In this document: positions 1 to 8,786 of the stretch, one piece after another
How positions within the stretch are numbered: position 1 is the first letter of the stretch
Layout of the letters: every line of letters starts with the position of its first letter
Assembly: GCA_947243855.1 (NCBI GenBank)
Contig: CAMXIK010000015.1
Location: 24,207 to 88,206, forward strand
DNA length: 64,000 bases
Direction: 5' to 3'
From: an uncultured Lachnospiraceae bacterium
GTDB taxonomy: Bacteria; Bacillota; Clostridia; Lachnospirales; Lachnospiraceae
Position numbers and translations under genes: made by a program
The notes under the pieces: generated by a model
Databases searched by the model: none
What the model was told of the DNA's origin: nothing
The model's input: the letters and a program-made list of their open reading frames with translations, nothing else

Positions 1-564
1 CAAAATTATTTTGGCTATTTTCTTTTTGACCGCCGTTATTACCTCCGCGTCGTATTTCCTTTGCGGCGCTTCTGCCACATCAATTTGCCTGCCCGACTTC
101 AAGCGCTCAAATGCTGCGGCACAATCGGAACAAGTTTCAAGGTGTTCCTTTACAAATACCGTTGTGCCTTCACTTACCATATTTTCAAGGTACAGTGGCA
201 GCACATAAACTTCCTTGTAGGGCTCTGGCATTGTATGCAAAATTTTTCGTATCTGCAACGCTTCGACCTGTATTCCGATTTGTTCTTCAAGGAAAGCCTT
301 CGGGTCTGCTATGTTTTGCAATTCTATCTCTTCCATACTTGCTGTTTTATGTCTTTTTTTCAAATAGGTATAGTACGTGTTTTTCGCAATCTGGCAGATC
401 CATACCCGCATATCGCAATCGCCGCGAAACTCCCCAATGGATTTCATTACCTTTAAAAATGTTTCACTTGCAATTTTCTCCGCTATCTGCTCATTACCTG
501 AAAGCTTCCAGATATAATGGTATACCGATTTGAAATAGGTTCTGTATATCTGCTCAATCTCCAT
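1..564 (-). CDS. ECF-type sigma factor fused in frame to an anti-sigma zinc-finger domain (partial, runs off the left edge)
   Basis: The frame is open for 188 codons from ATG at 564, behind a GGGAGGTGG ribosome binding site, to the window edge. Residues 1-71 are a sigma-70 region 2 (TYFKSVYHYIWKL at 9-21, then RVWICQIAKNTYYTYLKKR at 53-71). The conserved start of sigma region 4, MPEPYKEV, is at 112-119. The text then switches to that of an anti-sigma factor: LPLYLENMVSEGT followed by the zf-HC2 motif H141-x3-C145-x2-C148. The helix-turn-helix of region 4 that reads the -35 box is missing. In related bacteria the two parts are separate adjacent genes, so I infer an in-frame deletion that removed the sigma 3' end and the anti-sigma start. 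Whether the product is functional is unknown. Confidence 0.75.
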   Translation of the reverse strand, partial: MEIEQIYRTYFKSVYHYIWKLSGNEQIAEKIASETFLKVMKSIGEFRGDCDMRVWICQIAKNTYYTYLKKRHKTASMEEIELQNIADPKAFLEEQIGIQVEALQIRKILHTMPEPYKEVYVLPLYLENMVSEGTTVFVKEHLETCSDCAAAFERLKSGRQIDVAEAPQRKYDAEVITAVKKKIAKIIL

Positions 565-715
565 TACGCTACCACCTCCCTTCAACAATAAGACTTCACA
601 AATGAAGAAATCTTACAATGATAATAAAAATTTTTCGGAAAGCAGAAAACGGCGACCTGACGATTATTTCGCCAGTTCACCGTTGCTTACATTTTTTCAA
701 TATTGTACGGTTACA

Positions 716-736
716 CCCCAAAATGCACTTTGGGGA
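716..736. terminator. Hairpin downstream of the HigA-like gene
   Basis: CCCCAAA and TTTGGGG form a 7-bp stem around a 6-base loop, about 15 bp past the stop of the antitoxin gene. There is no clear T-run on either strand, so it may be only a weak terminator or an mRNA-end stabiliser. Confidence 0.35.
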
Positions 737-750
737 AGTTATTAAACATC

Positions 751-1056
751 CTATTTTTCAGCCAGCTCCAGCGGAACAATTGTAAGCGTTTTTCCCATAG
801 ATACCAACAATTTTAAAATGGTTGATAACTGAGGATCTGTTTTTCCGCTTTCCATTCTTGCAATCACAGACTGCTTTACCCCTGTCATATCCTCCAATTC
901 CCTTTGCGATATGTGATTTTCCTTTCTGGTCTTTATTATCTCTCCGACCAACTTAACCATTAAATCATTTTCGGCAATTTCCTCCGCCGTATAATGCTTC
1001 TTTCTGTATTCGCTCCAGCTTTCTCCCATTGGGGAGATTTTCTTTCCATTATCCAT
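751..1056 (-). CDS. higA: HigA-family antitoxin, XRE-type helix-turn-helix protein
   Basis: This 101-residue protein has an XRE helix-turn-helix at about residues 38-92, with ISQRELEDMTGVKQSVIARME as the helix-turn-helix core and KTDPQLSTILKLLVSMG after it. Its start overlaps the end of the upstream toxin gene by 8 bp, so the order is toxin then antitoxin, as in higBA operons. Family knowledge says such antitoxins bind both the toxin and the operon promoter. The perfect palindrome at 1441-1466 is the likely operator. The name rests on the partner and gene order. Confidence 0.85.
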   Translation of the reverse strand: MDNGKKISPMGESWSEYRKKHYTAEEIAENDLMVKLVGEIIKTRKENHISQRELEDMTGVKQSVIARMESGKTDPQLSTILKLLVSMGKTLTIVPLELAEK

Positions 1057-1417
1057 CTTCTCTGCTCCTTTCTCGGAAATCTTCCATTAGCCTTTTTGCT
1101 TTTTCAATCTCCCTTTTTGGTGTTTTCTGTGTACTTTTCATAAAATAGCTTAACAAAATAAATGCATTTCCATCCCATGCCAAAAACAGAATCCTGTCTC
1201 TCAGCGGACGCAACTCCCATATTTCCCCATCCAAATGTTTTACATATGGCTCTCCTGCCGCTGTCCCATGTTCCATTAGTATTCCAATATATTGGTCAAT
1301 TTTATTATATTTTACTCTGGCATCTTTGCTTTTTGCGGACTTTTCTTCCAACTTATCAAGATATTCTTTGACCGGCTGATTTCCATTGGCATCCTGATAA
1401 AAGTAGACCTCGTACAT
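1049..1417 (-). CDS. higB: RelE/HigB-like toxin of the phage Gp49 family
   Basis: This 122-residue protein begins YEVYFYQDANGNQPVKEYLDKL and carries the mid-domain GEIWELRPLRDRILFLAWDG and the late ILLSYFMKSTQKTPKREIEKA. These match the Gp49/HigB branch of RelE-fold mRNA interferases, which cut mRNA on the ribosome. The basic and aromatic residues of the R-P-x-R-D-R block and of FMKSTQKTP fit the usual active-site surface. An AAGGAG site precedes the ATG. It is the first gene of the pair, with higA overlapping its end. RNA cleavage itself is inferred from the family. Confidence 0.85.
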   Translation of the reverse strand: MYEVYFYQDANGNQPVKEYLDKLEEKSAKSKDARVKYNKIDQYIGILMEHGTAAGEPYVKHLDGEIWELRPLRDRILFLAWDGNAFILLSYFMKSTQKTPKREIEKAKRLMEDFRERSREDG

Positions 1418-1440
1418 TCTGTCGTCTCCTTCATCTGTTT

Positions 1441-1471
1441 ATATGATAGCTTATAAGCTATCATATGTCAA
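1441..1471 (-). promoter_or_regulatory. Promoter and palindromic operator of the higBA pair
   Basis: On the minus strand a consensus -35 TTGACA (1466-1471) is separated by 17 bp from TATCAT (1443-1448). A perfect 26-bp palindrome at 1441-1466 fills the spacer and covers the -10. This layout is expected for repression by the toxin-antitoxin complex. Confidence 0.8.
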
Positions 1472-1500
1472 GTGTGTTCCCACTTCGCCGTACACCCTGC

Positions 1501-1540
1501 AAAAAAAAGAGATTTGAAATATTTTTCTCTCAAACCTCTT
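1501..1540 (-). terminator. Rho-independent terminator of the pheST-queA operon
   Basis: Read on the minus strand, AGAGGTTTGA and TCAAATCTCT pair (one G-U pair) around a 12-base AT-rich loop and are followed by a run of eight T. It lies about 70 bp after the queA stop codon. Confidence 0.75.
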
Positions 1541-1611
1541 TGATCGAACACGAGGATGTCTGACAAAACCTGACGTCCGTTGTTCTATTCTCAAATATGC
1601 ACGATCGGTTT

Positions 1612-2646
1612 TTATTGAACAAACATCGCATCCCCAAAACTAAAAAACCGATACTTCTCCTCCACCGCTTCCCGATACGCCGCAAGCACATGTTCCCTGC
1701 CCGCAAGCGCGGAAACAAGCATCACCAGCGTAGACTCCGGCAGATGGAAATTGGTGATCAGGCAATCCAACACCTTGAACCGATACCCCGGATAAATAAA
1801 GATTTCCGTATCGCCGCAGCCTGCCTGCACCCTTCCGTTTTCATCCGCCGCGCTCTCCACAGTGCGGCAGCTAGTCGTGCCCACGCAGATTACCCGCCCG
1901 CCGTTCTCCTTTGTACGGTTGATGATGTCCGCCGTCTCCTGTGTCACCTGATAGTGCTCGGAGTGCATGTGATGCTCTAAAATATTGTCCGCCTTCACGG
2001 GACGAAACGTGCCCAGCCCCACATGCAGGGTCACATAGGCAATCTTCACACCCATTTCCTCGATCTGGGAAAGCAGTTCTTTCGTAAAGTGCAGACCCGC
2101 CGTAGGCGCCGCCGCAGAACCGTCATACTTCGCATACACCGTCTGGTAACGGGTCTTATCCTGTAATTTATGGGTTATGTAAGGGGGAAGCGGCATCTCT
2201 CCAAGGCGGTCAAGCGCCTCCTCAAAAATGCCCTCATACTGAAACTGAATCAGGCGGTTTCCCTCCTCCACCACATCCAGCACTTCCGCTCTGAGAATTC
2301 CGTCCCCAAAGACAAGTTTCATCCCCGGTCTGGCCTTTTTCCCGGGCTTTACCAAGGTCTCCCAGACGTCGTTATCCCGCCGTTTCAAAAGCAGCACTTC
2401 GATAGCCGCTCCCGTGTCCTCCTTCACGCCCATCAGCCTTGCCGGAATCACTTTTGTATTATTTAAGACCAGGCAATCGCCCGGTCTTAGATAATTTGTG
2501 ATCTCCTTAAACGTATGATGTTCCACCGCTCCCGTCTCTTTGTGGAGCACAAGAAGCCTTGATGCGGAACGATCTTCTAACGGGTCCTGCGCGATCAGCT
2601 CCTGCGGCAGCTCAAAATAAAAATCCGATTTCTTTAACTCTGTCAT
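1612..2646 (-). CDS. queA: S-adenosylmethionine:tRNA ribosyltransferase-isomerase
   Basis: QueA transfers and isomerises the ribose of SAM onto 7-aminomethyl-7-deazaguanine in tRNA, giving epoxyqueuosine in the queuosine pathway. The 344-residue length is typical. Family blocks seen are [18 protein letters not shown] near the start, [35 protein letters not shown] and [17 protein letters not shown] chose the ATG at 2646, behind AGAGG, because a longer start would overlap the preceding aminopeptidase gene. It is the last gene of the T-box-controlled pheS-pheT-aminopeptidase-queA series, with a 10-bp gap upstream and a terminator downstream. Confidence 0.95.
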   Translation of the reverse strand: MTELKKSDFYFELPQELIAQDPLEDRSASRLLVLHKETGAVEHHTFKEITNYLRPGDCLVLNNTKVIPARLMGVKEDTGAAIEVLLLKRRDNDVWETLVKPGKKARPGMKLVFGDGILRAEVLDVVEEGNRLIQFQYEGIFEEALDRLGEMPLPPYITHKLQDKTRYQTVYAKYDGSAAAPTAGLHFTKELLSQIEEMGVKIAYVTLHVGLGTFRPVKADNILEHHMHSEHYQVTQETADIINRTKENGGRVICVGTTSCRTVESAADENGRVQAGCGDTEIFIYPGYRFKVLDCLITNFHLPESTLVMLVSALAGREHVLAAYREAVEEKYRFFSFGDAMFVQ

Positions 2647-2656
2647 ACGATTCCTC

Positions 2657-4078
2657 TTACAACTCCGCATGTTTCAAAAACGCTACATACCCGCGTTTCG
2701 TCTCGTACACATCCGCCTTGCTTGTGGCCTCCCAAGGCGCGTGCATATTGAGTACCGCCACACCACTGTCGATCACGTTCATGCCGTACAGCGCAAGGAT
2801 ATAGGCGATAGTGCCGCCGCCGCCAAGATCAACTTTACCAAGCTCCGCCGTCTGGAAATTGATCTTTTCCTTCTCAAAAATGCCGCGGATATGTCCCAGA
2901 TATTCTGCGTTGGCGTCATTGGAGCCGGATTTCCCACGGGAACCCGTAAACTTGTTAAACACCATGCCGCCGCCCAGATACGCCACGTTTTTCTTATCAA
3001 AGCTCGCCGCATAGGTGGGGTCAAAAGCGCTGCTCACATCGGAGGAAAGCATACAGGAATTGGCAAGGCATCTGCGCAGGTTCATTTCGCTGTACTCCCC
3101 CGTAAGGTTCATGATCTCCGCCACCGCATTTTCAAAAAACTTGGACTGCATACCGGTTGCGCCCACACTGCCGACTTCCTCCTTATCCACCAGAATACAA
3201 CAGGCCGTCCGTTTGGTCTGTCCGGTTTCCAACATCGCCTTTAAGGAAGAAAACGCACATACGCGGTCGTCCTGACCATAGGCCAGAATCATACTGCGGT
3301 CAAATCCGGCCTCTCTTGCCTTTCCGGCTGGTACTACTTCCAGCTCGGCTGAGATAAAGTCCTCTTCCTCCATGTCGTAACTGTTCTTTAAAATATCCAG
3401 AATGCCTTTCTTCACCGCATCCTTTTCGGAACCTTTCCCCTCTTCGTCCGTTTTCTTCTTTTTCTCAATGACAAGGGGTTTATTGCCCACGATAATGTCA
3501 AGAGCCTCGCCCTCGATCACTTTATTGGCTTTCTTTTCCATCTGCTCCTGTGCCAAATGAATCAGCAGATCGGAAACGAAAAATACAGGATCGTCCTCAT
3601 TTTCCCCCACGTTGATCTCCACGGTGCTGCCGTCTTTTTTCACCACTACGCCGTGAATGGCGAGGGGAATCGTCACCCACTGGTATTTCTTCACGCCGCC
3701 ATAATAATGGGTGTCAAAATAAGCAAAGCCGCCGTCTTCATACAAAGGATTCTGCTTTACGTCCAGACGGGGAGAATCGATGTGCGCGCCCAGAATATTG
3801 ATGCCGTTCTCCATTTTTTCCTTGCCGATTTGGAAGAAAACAATGGACTTATTCATCCATACCGAGTAAACCTTATCCCCCGCCTTTAGCTTTTTGCCAT
3901 CTTTTACAAGGGACGCCAATTCCAGATAGCCCGCGTCCTCCAAAGTGTTTACAATCTGGTCGATACACTCTCTTTCCGTCTTGCCGTTATCCAGAAAATC
4001 CATATATTCTCTGGCGAAAGCGTCCACTTCTTTTAACTGCTTCGCATTGTAGGTTTCCCACGTATTTTTCTGCTCCAT
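2657..4078 (-). CDS. M18-family zinc aminopeptidase
   Basis: This 473-residue cytoplasmic metallopeptidase removes N-terminal residues from peptides. M18 landmarks are visible: [14 protein letters not shown] (metal-binding His and Asp), [31 protein letters not shown] (Glu pair) and [17 protein letters not shown] near the C-terminus, where His is a metal ligand. The length matches the clostridial M18 group. It sits 17 bp after pheT and 10 bp before queA, so it is probably co-transcribed with both. Whether it prefers acidic residues, as eukaryotic relatives do, cannot be told. Confidence 0.92.
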   Translation of the reverse strand: MEQKNTWETYNAKQLKEVDAFAREYMDFLDNGKTERECIDQIVNTLEDAGYLELASLVKDGKKLKAGDKVYSVWMNKSIVFFQIGKEKMENGINILGAHIDSPRLDVKQNPLYEDGGFAYFDTHYYGGVKKYQWVTIPLAIHGVVVKKDGSTVEINVGENEDDPVFFVSDLLIHLAQEQMEKKANKVIEGEALDIIVGNKPLVIEKKKKTDEEGKGSEKDAVKKGILDILKNSYDMEEEDFISAELEVVPAGKAREAGFDRSMILAYGQDDRVCAFSSLKAMLETGQTKRTACCILVDKEEVGSVGATGMQSKFFENAVAEIMNLTGEYSEMNLRRCLANSCMLSSDVSSAFDPTYAASFDKKNVAYLGGGMVFNKFTGSRGKSGSNDANAEYLGHIRGIFEKEKINFQTAELGKVDLGGGGTIAYILALYGMNVIDSGVAVLNMHAPWEATSKADVYETKRGYVAFLKHAEL

Positions 4079-4095
4079 CGCTTTGCCTCTCTTTC

Positions 4096-6516
4096 TTAAC
4101 TTCTAAGTTCTATCCCCATGCCCTCAAGACCGTTCAAAATCTTTTTCATCGCGCCTGCCACATCCGCCTCTTCCAACGTCCTGTCCTTCGCGCGGAACGT
4201 GATGGAATAAGCCATGGACTTAAAGCCTTCTTTGATCTGGCTGCCCTCGTAAATATCGAAAAGCTGGTAATCCTCCAAAATCTTTCCGCCGCGCTGCGCA
4301 ATCACCGCTTCGATCTGTCCCGCCAGCACAGATTTCGGCACTACCATACTGATATCGCGAAGCACCGCCGGATATTTGGCAATGCCTTCATACTTGCGGT
4401 CAAAGGTTGCATATGGCAAAATTGCGGGGATATCGAGCACCGCCACATACACTCTGGTCTTTAAATCATAGTTATCGCAGACCTCCGGGTGCACCTCGCC
4501 CAGATATCCGATCAACTGGTTTTCATATAAAATGTTGACCTGTCTGCCCGGGTGCAGATAATTTCTGCCCGCTTTCGGATCGTAAGATTCTCTCTTGTGC
4601 ATCCCGATGCTTTCCAAAAATTCTTCCACCACGCCTTTCATATCGAAGAAATCGCAGTCCCCGTACATACCGAGCGTAAACTGCATACGCTCTTCGGGAA
4701 GCTCCGTCAATGGTAAAGACTTCGGCAGATAAATATTGCCAAGCTCATAGAGACGCACATCCTTATTTCTCCTGTTATAGTTGGTGGAAAGACTCGTCAA
4801 CATCCCATGCAGGGAAAGGGTTCTCATAATGGAGAAATCCTCCCCCAGCGGGTTTGCGATCGTAATTGCCTGCCTTGCCGGATCGTCCGCGTCAAGAAGC
4901 AGCTTATCAAACACCTTCGGGCTCTCGAAGGAATAGCACATGCCCTGCGAGAAACCGCAGTATTCCGCGATATCTCTAGCTTTCTGCTCAATCCGCAGTT
5001 TAAAGGGCAGCTTGCCGGTCGTCGCCTCGCCCGTAGGCAGAGTCGTCGGGATCTTATCGTAGCCATAAAATCTTGCCACTTCCTCCGCGATATCGCACTG
5101 TCTCAAAATATCCTGACGGAAAGTAGGCACCGTGAGCGTTCCTTTTTCCGCGTCATATTCTACCTCGATCATTTGAAAGATATCCAACATTTCCTGCTCG
5201 GAAATATCTGTGCCAAGCAGCTTATTGTAACGGGCTGGCTCAAAAGGCAAAACCACCTTCTCCTTCATCCCGGCGCATACATCCACCATACCGCCTACCA
5301 CCTCGCCGCAGCCAAACTCCTCGATCAACTGGCAGGCGCGGTTGATTGCTTCCTCCGCGCTGCGCGGATCAAGACCCTTCTCAAACTTGCCGGAAGCGTC
5401 TGTCCTGAGACCGACTCTCTTAGCCGACTTACGAATATTAGTGCCGTTAAAGGTGGCTGCCTCAAAAAGCACGGTGGTCACATGATCGGTAATCATGGAA
5501 TTTTCGCCGCCCATAATGCCAGCAATACCCACTTCTTTTTCACCGTCGCAGATCATCAGCACATCCTGATCCAGCTTTCTATCCTGACCGTCCAGCGTAC
5601 GGAACACATCGCCGTCCTTCGCCCTGCGGACAATGATTTTATGCCCTGCAATGGTATCCAGATCATAGGCGTGCATGGGCTGGCCGTACTCCTCCATTAC
5701 ATAGTTTGTTATGTCAACCAAGTTGTTGATGGGGCGGATGCCACTGGCCGCAAGCCTCCTCTGCATCCACTTAGGGGAAGGCCCGATCTTGATATTTTTG
5801 CAGACTCTCGCGCAGTACCGTGGGCACAGCTCCTTGTCCTGCACTTCCACGGAAATATAATCCTCCGCCTTTTCACCGTTTCCTTTTACGGTCACCTCCG
5901 GCAAAACAAAGGGTTTGCGGAAGGTCGCCGCCGCCTCTCTGGCAATACCGATTACACTGTAACAGTCTACGCGGTTTGAAGTGATTTCATACTCGAACAC
6001 CGTATCGTGCAGGCCAAGCGCTTCGATCGCGTCGTCTCCCACCTTTACGTCGTCCTCAAAAATATAGATGCCGTTTTCCGGCGCTTCCGGATAAAAATTC
6101 CGGTCGGAGCCAAGCTCCTCGATGGAGCACATCATGCCGTTTGAAGGCACGCCGCGCAGTTTTCCCGCTTTAATTGCTATGCCGTCCTCCGGCAGAGGGC
6201 CGCCGTCGTGGCCTCCCGCCACCTTGCCGCCGTCCAACACCACGGGAACCTTATCGCCCTCCTTCACGTTGGGCGCGCCCGTCACGATCTGAATGACCTC
6301 ATTTCCGATATCCACCTGACAGACAATCAGTTTGTCCGCGTCGGGGTGCTTCTCGATTTTCTGAATCTGTCCCACTACGATCTTTTCCAGATTTTTATCC
6401 AGTCTGGTGTAGCCCTCCACCTTTGTTCCAGAGAGGGTCATCGCGTCCATATACTCCTGATCGGTACAGGATAAATCCGGTACATATGCTTTAATCCATG
6501 ACAATGCTGTATTCAT
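4096..6516 (-). CDS. pheT: Phenylalanine-tRNA ligase beta subunit
   Basis: PheT is the large subunit of the (alpha-beta)2 enzyme that charges tRNA-Phe. At 806 residues it is the usual bacterial length. In order it has an N-terminal EMAP-type tRNA-binding domain (about 40-150; VVGQIQKIEKHPDADKL), the B3/B4 editing region (about 210-380), B5 (about 400-475), the catalytic-like core, and a C-terminal ferredoxin-fold anticodon-binding domain (AKYPAVLRDISMVV to the end). It follows pheS by 26 bp and lies under the same T-box. Confidence 0.97.
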   Translation of the reverse strand: MNTALSWIKAYVPDLSCTDQEYMDAMTLSGTKVEGYTRLDKNLEKIVVGQIQKIEKHPDADKLIVCQVDIGNEVIQIVTGAPNVKEGDKVPVVLDGGKVAGGHDGGPLPEDGIAIKAGKLRGVPSNGMMCSIEELGSDRNFYPEAPENGIYIFEDDVKVGDDAIEALGLHDTVFEYEITSNRVDCYSVIGIAREAAATFRKPFVLPEVTVKGNGEKAEDYISVEVQDKELCPRYCARVCKNIKIGPSPKWMQRRLAASGIRPINNLVDITNYVMEEYGQPMHAYDLDTIAGHKIIVRRAKDGDVFRTLDGQDRKLDQDVLMICDGEKEVGIAGIMGGENSMITDHVTTVLFEAATFNGTNIRKSAKRVGLRTDASGKFEKGLDPRSAEEAINRACQLIEEFGCGEVVGGMVDVCAGMKEKVVLPFEPARYNKLLGTDISEQEMLDIFQMIEVEYDAEKGTLTVPTFRQDILRQCDIAEEVARFYGYDKIPTTLPTGEATTGKLPFKLRIEQKARDIAEYCGFSQGMCYSFESPKVFDKLLLDADDPARQAITIANPLGEDFSIMRTLSLHGMLTSLSTNYNRRNKDVRLYELGNIYLPKSLPLTELPEERMQFTLGMYGDCDFFDMKGVVEEFLESIGMHKRESYDPKAGRNYLHPGRQVNILYENQLIGYLGEVHPEVCDNYDLKTRVYVAVLDIPAILPYATFDRKYEGIAKYPAVLRDISMVVPKSVLAGQIEAVIAQRGGKILEDYQLFDIYEGSQIKEGFKSMAYSITFRAKDRTLEEADVAGAMKKILNGLEGMGIELRS

Positions 6517-6542
6517 ATCAATTTCATTCCTTTCTTTGATTT

Positions 6543-7562
6543 TTAAAATTGCTTCAAGAAGCGGATATCATTCTCATACAACAGTCTCATATCGTCGATC
6601 TCATATTTGAGCAGCGCGATACGCTCAAGTCCCACGCCGAACGCAAATCCCGTATACTGCTCCGGATCGATGCCGCTCATTTCCAGCACATGAGGATGTA
6701 CCATGCCGCAGCCCAAAATTTCAATCCAACCCTCGCCCTTACAGAAGCGGCAGCCCTTTCCGCCACACTTAAAACAGCTCACGTCCATTTCCGCGCTGGG
6801 TTCTGTGAACGGGAAATGATGGGGTCTGAATTTCACCTTCGTGTCCTCCCCGAACAGCTCCCGTGCAAACTCCGCCAAAGTGCCTTTCAAATCGGCAAAC
6901 GTAATATTCTTATCAATGACCAGCCCCTCGATCTGATGGAACGAAGGAGAATGGGTCGCGTCCACCTCGTCGGAACGGAATACCCGTCCGGGCGCAATCA
7001 TGCGAATGGGAAGTTTTCCCTTCTCCATTTCGTGCACCTGCACGGACGAGGTCTGCGTCCGCAGCAGAATATCTCCCGTGATATAGAAGGTGTCCTGCTC
7101 ATCCTTCGCCGGATGGTCAGCCGGAATGTTTAACGCCTCAAAATTATAGTAATCCTTCTCCACGTCGGGGCCTTCCACCACTTCATAGCCCATGCCGATG
7201 AAGATTCGCTCCGCTTCCTCCAACGCAATCGTGTTCGGGTGGCGGTGGCCAACATTATTTTTCTTCGCGGGCAGGGTCACGTCGATGACTTCGGTCTTTA
7301 ACTTGGCCTCTCTGACGGCTCTCTCCATCTTTTTGACGGACGCCTCCAAGACCTTTTCGATCTCTTCCCTTGTCTCGTTGACAAGCTGTCCCACTTTCGG
7401 ACGGTCTTCTGGAGCCACGTCCTTCATGCTCTTTAATACCGCCGTCAATTCGCCCTTTTTTCCAAGGTAAGTTACCTTGACCTCGTTCAGCTTCTCCAAA
7501 GCGTCGCTGGCCTCAATCTGGCGCAGGGCCTCGGCTTTGATCTGTTCTAATTTTTCTTTCAT
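6543..7562 (-). CDS. pheS: Phenylalanine-tRNA ligase alpha subunit
   Basis: PheS is the catalytic class II subunit of phenylalanyl-tRNA synthetase. The 339 residues start at ATG 7562 behind AGGAGGAAACT; upstream in-frame codons fall inside the T-box terminator. Seen are the N-terminal coiled coil (about 1-85), motif 2 ([24 protein letters not shown]), [16 protein letters not shown], and motif 3 ([16 protein letters not shown]). A Cys cluster [12 protein letters not shown] is common in this branch. Expression is probably set by the T-box at 7594-7915. Confidence 0.97.
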   Translation of the reverse strand: MKEKLEQIKAEALRQIEASDALEKLNEVKVTYLGKKGELTAVLKSMKDVAPEDRPKVGQLVNETREEIEKVLEASVKKMERAVREAKLKTEVIDVTLPAKKNNVGHRHPNTIALEEAERIFIGMGYEVVEGPDVEKDYYNFEALNIPADHPAKDEQDTFYITGDILLRTQTSSVQVHEMEKGKLPIRMIAPGRVFRSDEVDATHSPSFHQIEGLVIDKNITFADLKGTLAEFARELFGEDTKVKFRPHHFPFTEPSAEMDVSCFKCGGKGCRFCKGEGWIEILGCGMVHPHVLEMSGIDPEQYTGFAFGVGLERIALLKYEIDDMRLLYENDIRFLKQF

Positions 7563-7593
7563 AGTTTCCTCCTTCAATCTGTTCCTGCACGCA

Positions 7594-7915
7594 TAAAACG
7601 CCCCATGCGTATTTCTACACATGGGACGAATAAACTCCGCGGTACCACCCAATTTCCCGTTCGCGGCTTCTGTCTCTTACACAGACCGTCAAACGGACGC
7701 TTCCTTCGGCGTAACGTGCCGCACGTCCTACGCTACTTGCTCTCTATCCGCTATGCGGACAAATCGTTTCGCACAGGCTGCTCCGGTGGGAAATTCGGAC
7801 GATAGTCTGAACCGAAGGGAACTCACAGCCGACGATTCCCTCTCTCTGACGGAAAAATATCTCCTACTAACACCTTCTTAGCATTTTCCTGAATCACTCT
7901 AACTCTTTTATAAAA
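7594..7915 (-). ncRNA. T-box leader specific for uncharged tRNA-Phe
   Basis: The conserved T-box (GGGTGGTACCGCGG) lies on the minus strand at 7637-7650. It is followed by a terminator whose arms CCCATG...CATGGG and flanking GTA/TAC span 7599-7628, ending in TTTT at 7594-7598. Upstream in the same RNA, GAAU-UUC-CCACCGGAG matches the usual setting of the specifier, placing a UUC (Phe) codon at 7790-7792. A GCUG of the GNUG type lies in the apical part of stem I. By family knowledge, uncharged tRNA-Phe stabilises the antiterminator and switches on pheS and the genes after it. The 5' end is approximate. Confidence 0.93.
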
Positions 7916-7937
7916 TCTAAATGCTATTTTAGTGATT

Positions 7938-8786
7938 TTACTGCGACTTGTCAAGCCACCCGAAGAAAAATTTATAAACTGGCCCAAAATACCGGTTGAT
8001 ATGCGCCCCGATCATCAAAATATACATCAACATATAAAACCAAAGCATTAAAATGACCACTGTAGTCAAACTTCCGTAGGTGCCAAAATCGTTATAGTGA
8101 TCCACATAGATGGAAAAGGCAAAGGAAGCGATACTCCAAAGCACCGCCGCAAAGGCCGCTCCTGGAATCTGCGCCTTAAACCGCAGCTTGCAGCTTGGCA
8201 CATAGGCATAAATCATGGCAAATATCAAAGTCAGGACCGCCCATGAAACCAAAAAGCGAAATCGCATGATCACATGAACCACCAAATGGAGCGGCGGAAT
8301 ATCCCGAAGCAGAATATCCACAATCACGTTACCGAATACCATCACAAAGAGCGCCACCAACGTAGCGGCTAAAATAATTACTGTGTAAAAACAGGCGATC
8401 GCCCGCAGCACAATATAATTTCGTTTCTCCTCTACATCGTTAACCGCATTTAAACCGTAGATCAACGCCAACATAGCCTTCGCCGCCGACCAGATCGTCA
8501 CCAACGCAAAGACCGTGATCGTCCCTGCCGATCTGGCATAGACGTCCGACACAATGCGTATCACCATGCCGTTGACCGCGTCCGGCGTAAACTGTGTAAT
8601 CGCGCTGATTAAATCAGCCTCCGTCAGCGTCGTGAATGGCAGGATTGCACATAACGCCATCAAAAGCGGTATCATAGACAAAAAAAGAAAAAAAGCCGTG
8701 CTTGCCGCAAAGGCGCTGATATTCTTTTTGGTCATCTGCCAGTTAAAATCCCGCAGGATATAAAATACTCTATAAATCGTCCTCAT
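7938..8786 (-). CDS. YihY/BrkB-family integral membrane protein
   Basis: This 282-residue protein has about six hydrophobic segments and family signatures AASTAFFLFLSMIPLLMAL near the N-terminus, VTIWSAAKAMLALIYGLNAVN, PGAAFAAVLWSIASFAFSIYV and YGSLTTVVILMLWFYM. The family was once called ribonuclease BN, but that activity was assigned in error and the true role is uncertain. Its start overlaps the 3' end of the SpoIID/LytB gene by 17 bp, so the two are probably translationally coupled. Confidence 0.88.
   Translation of the reverse strand: MRTIYRVFYILRDFNWQMTKKNISAFAASTAFFLFLSMIPLLMALCAILPFTTLTEADLISAITQFTPDAVNGMVIRIVSDVYARSAGTITVFALVTIWSAAKAMLALIYGLNAVNDVEEKRNYIVLRAIACFYTVIILAATLVALFVMVFGNVIVDILLRDIPPLHLVVHVIMRFRFLVSWAVLTLIFAMIYAYVPSCKLRFKAQIPGAAFAAVLWSIASFAFSIYVDHYNDFGTYGSLTTVVILMLWFYMLMYILMIGAHINRYFGPVYKFFFGWLDKSQ

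Noticed and set aside
2669..3244. A 191-codon plus-strand frame opposite the M18 aminopeptidase
   Set aside because: Antisense to conserved metallopeptidase motifs and without a start signal.
4807..5979. A 390-codon plus-strand open frame opposite pheT
   Set aside because: It lies wholly antisense to a well-recognised synthetase gene, has no ribosome binding site, and its protein text is not like any family. It is a by-product of GC-rich codon use.
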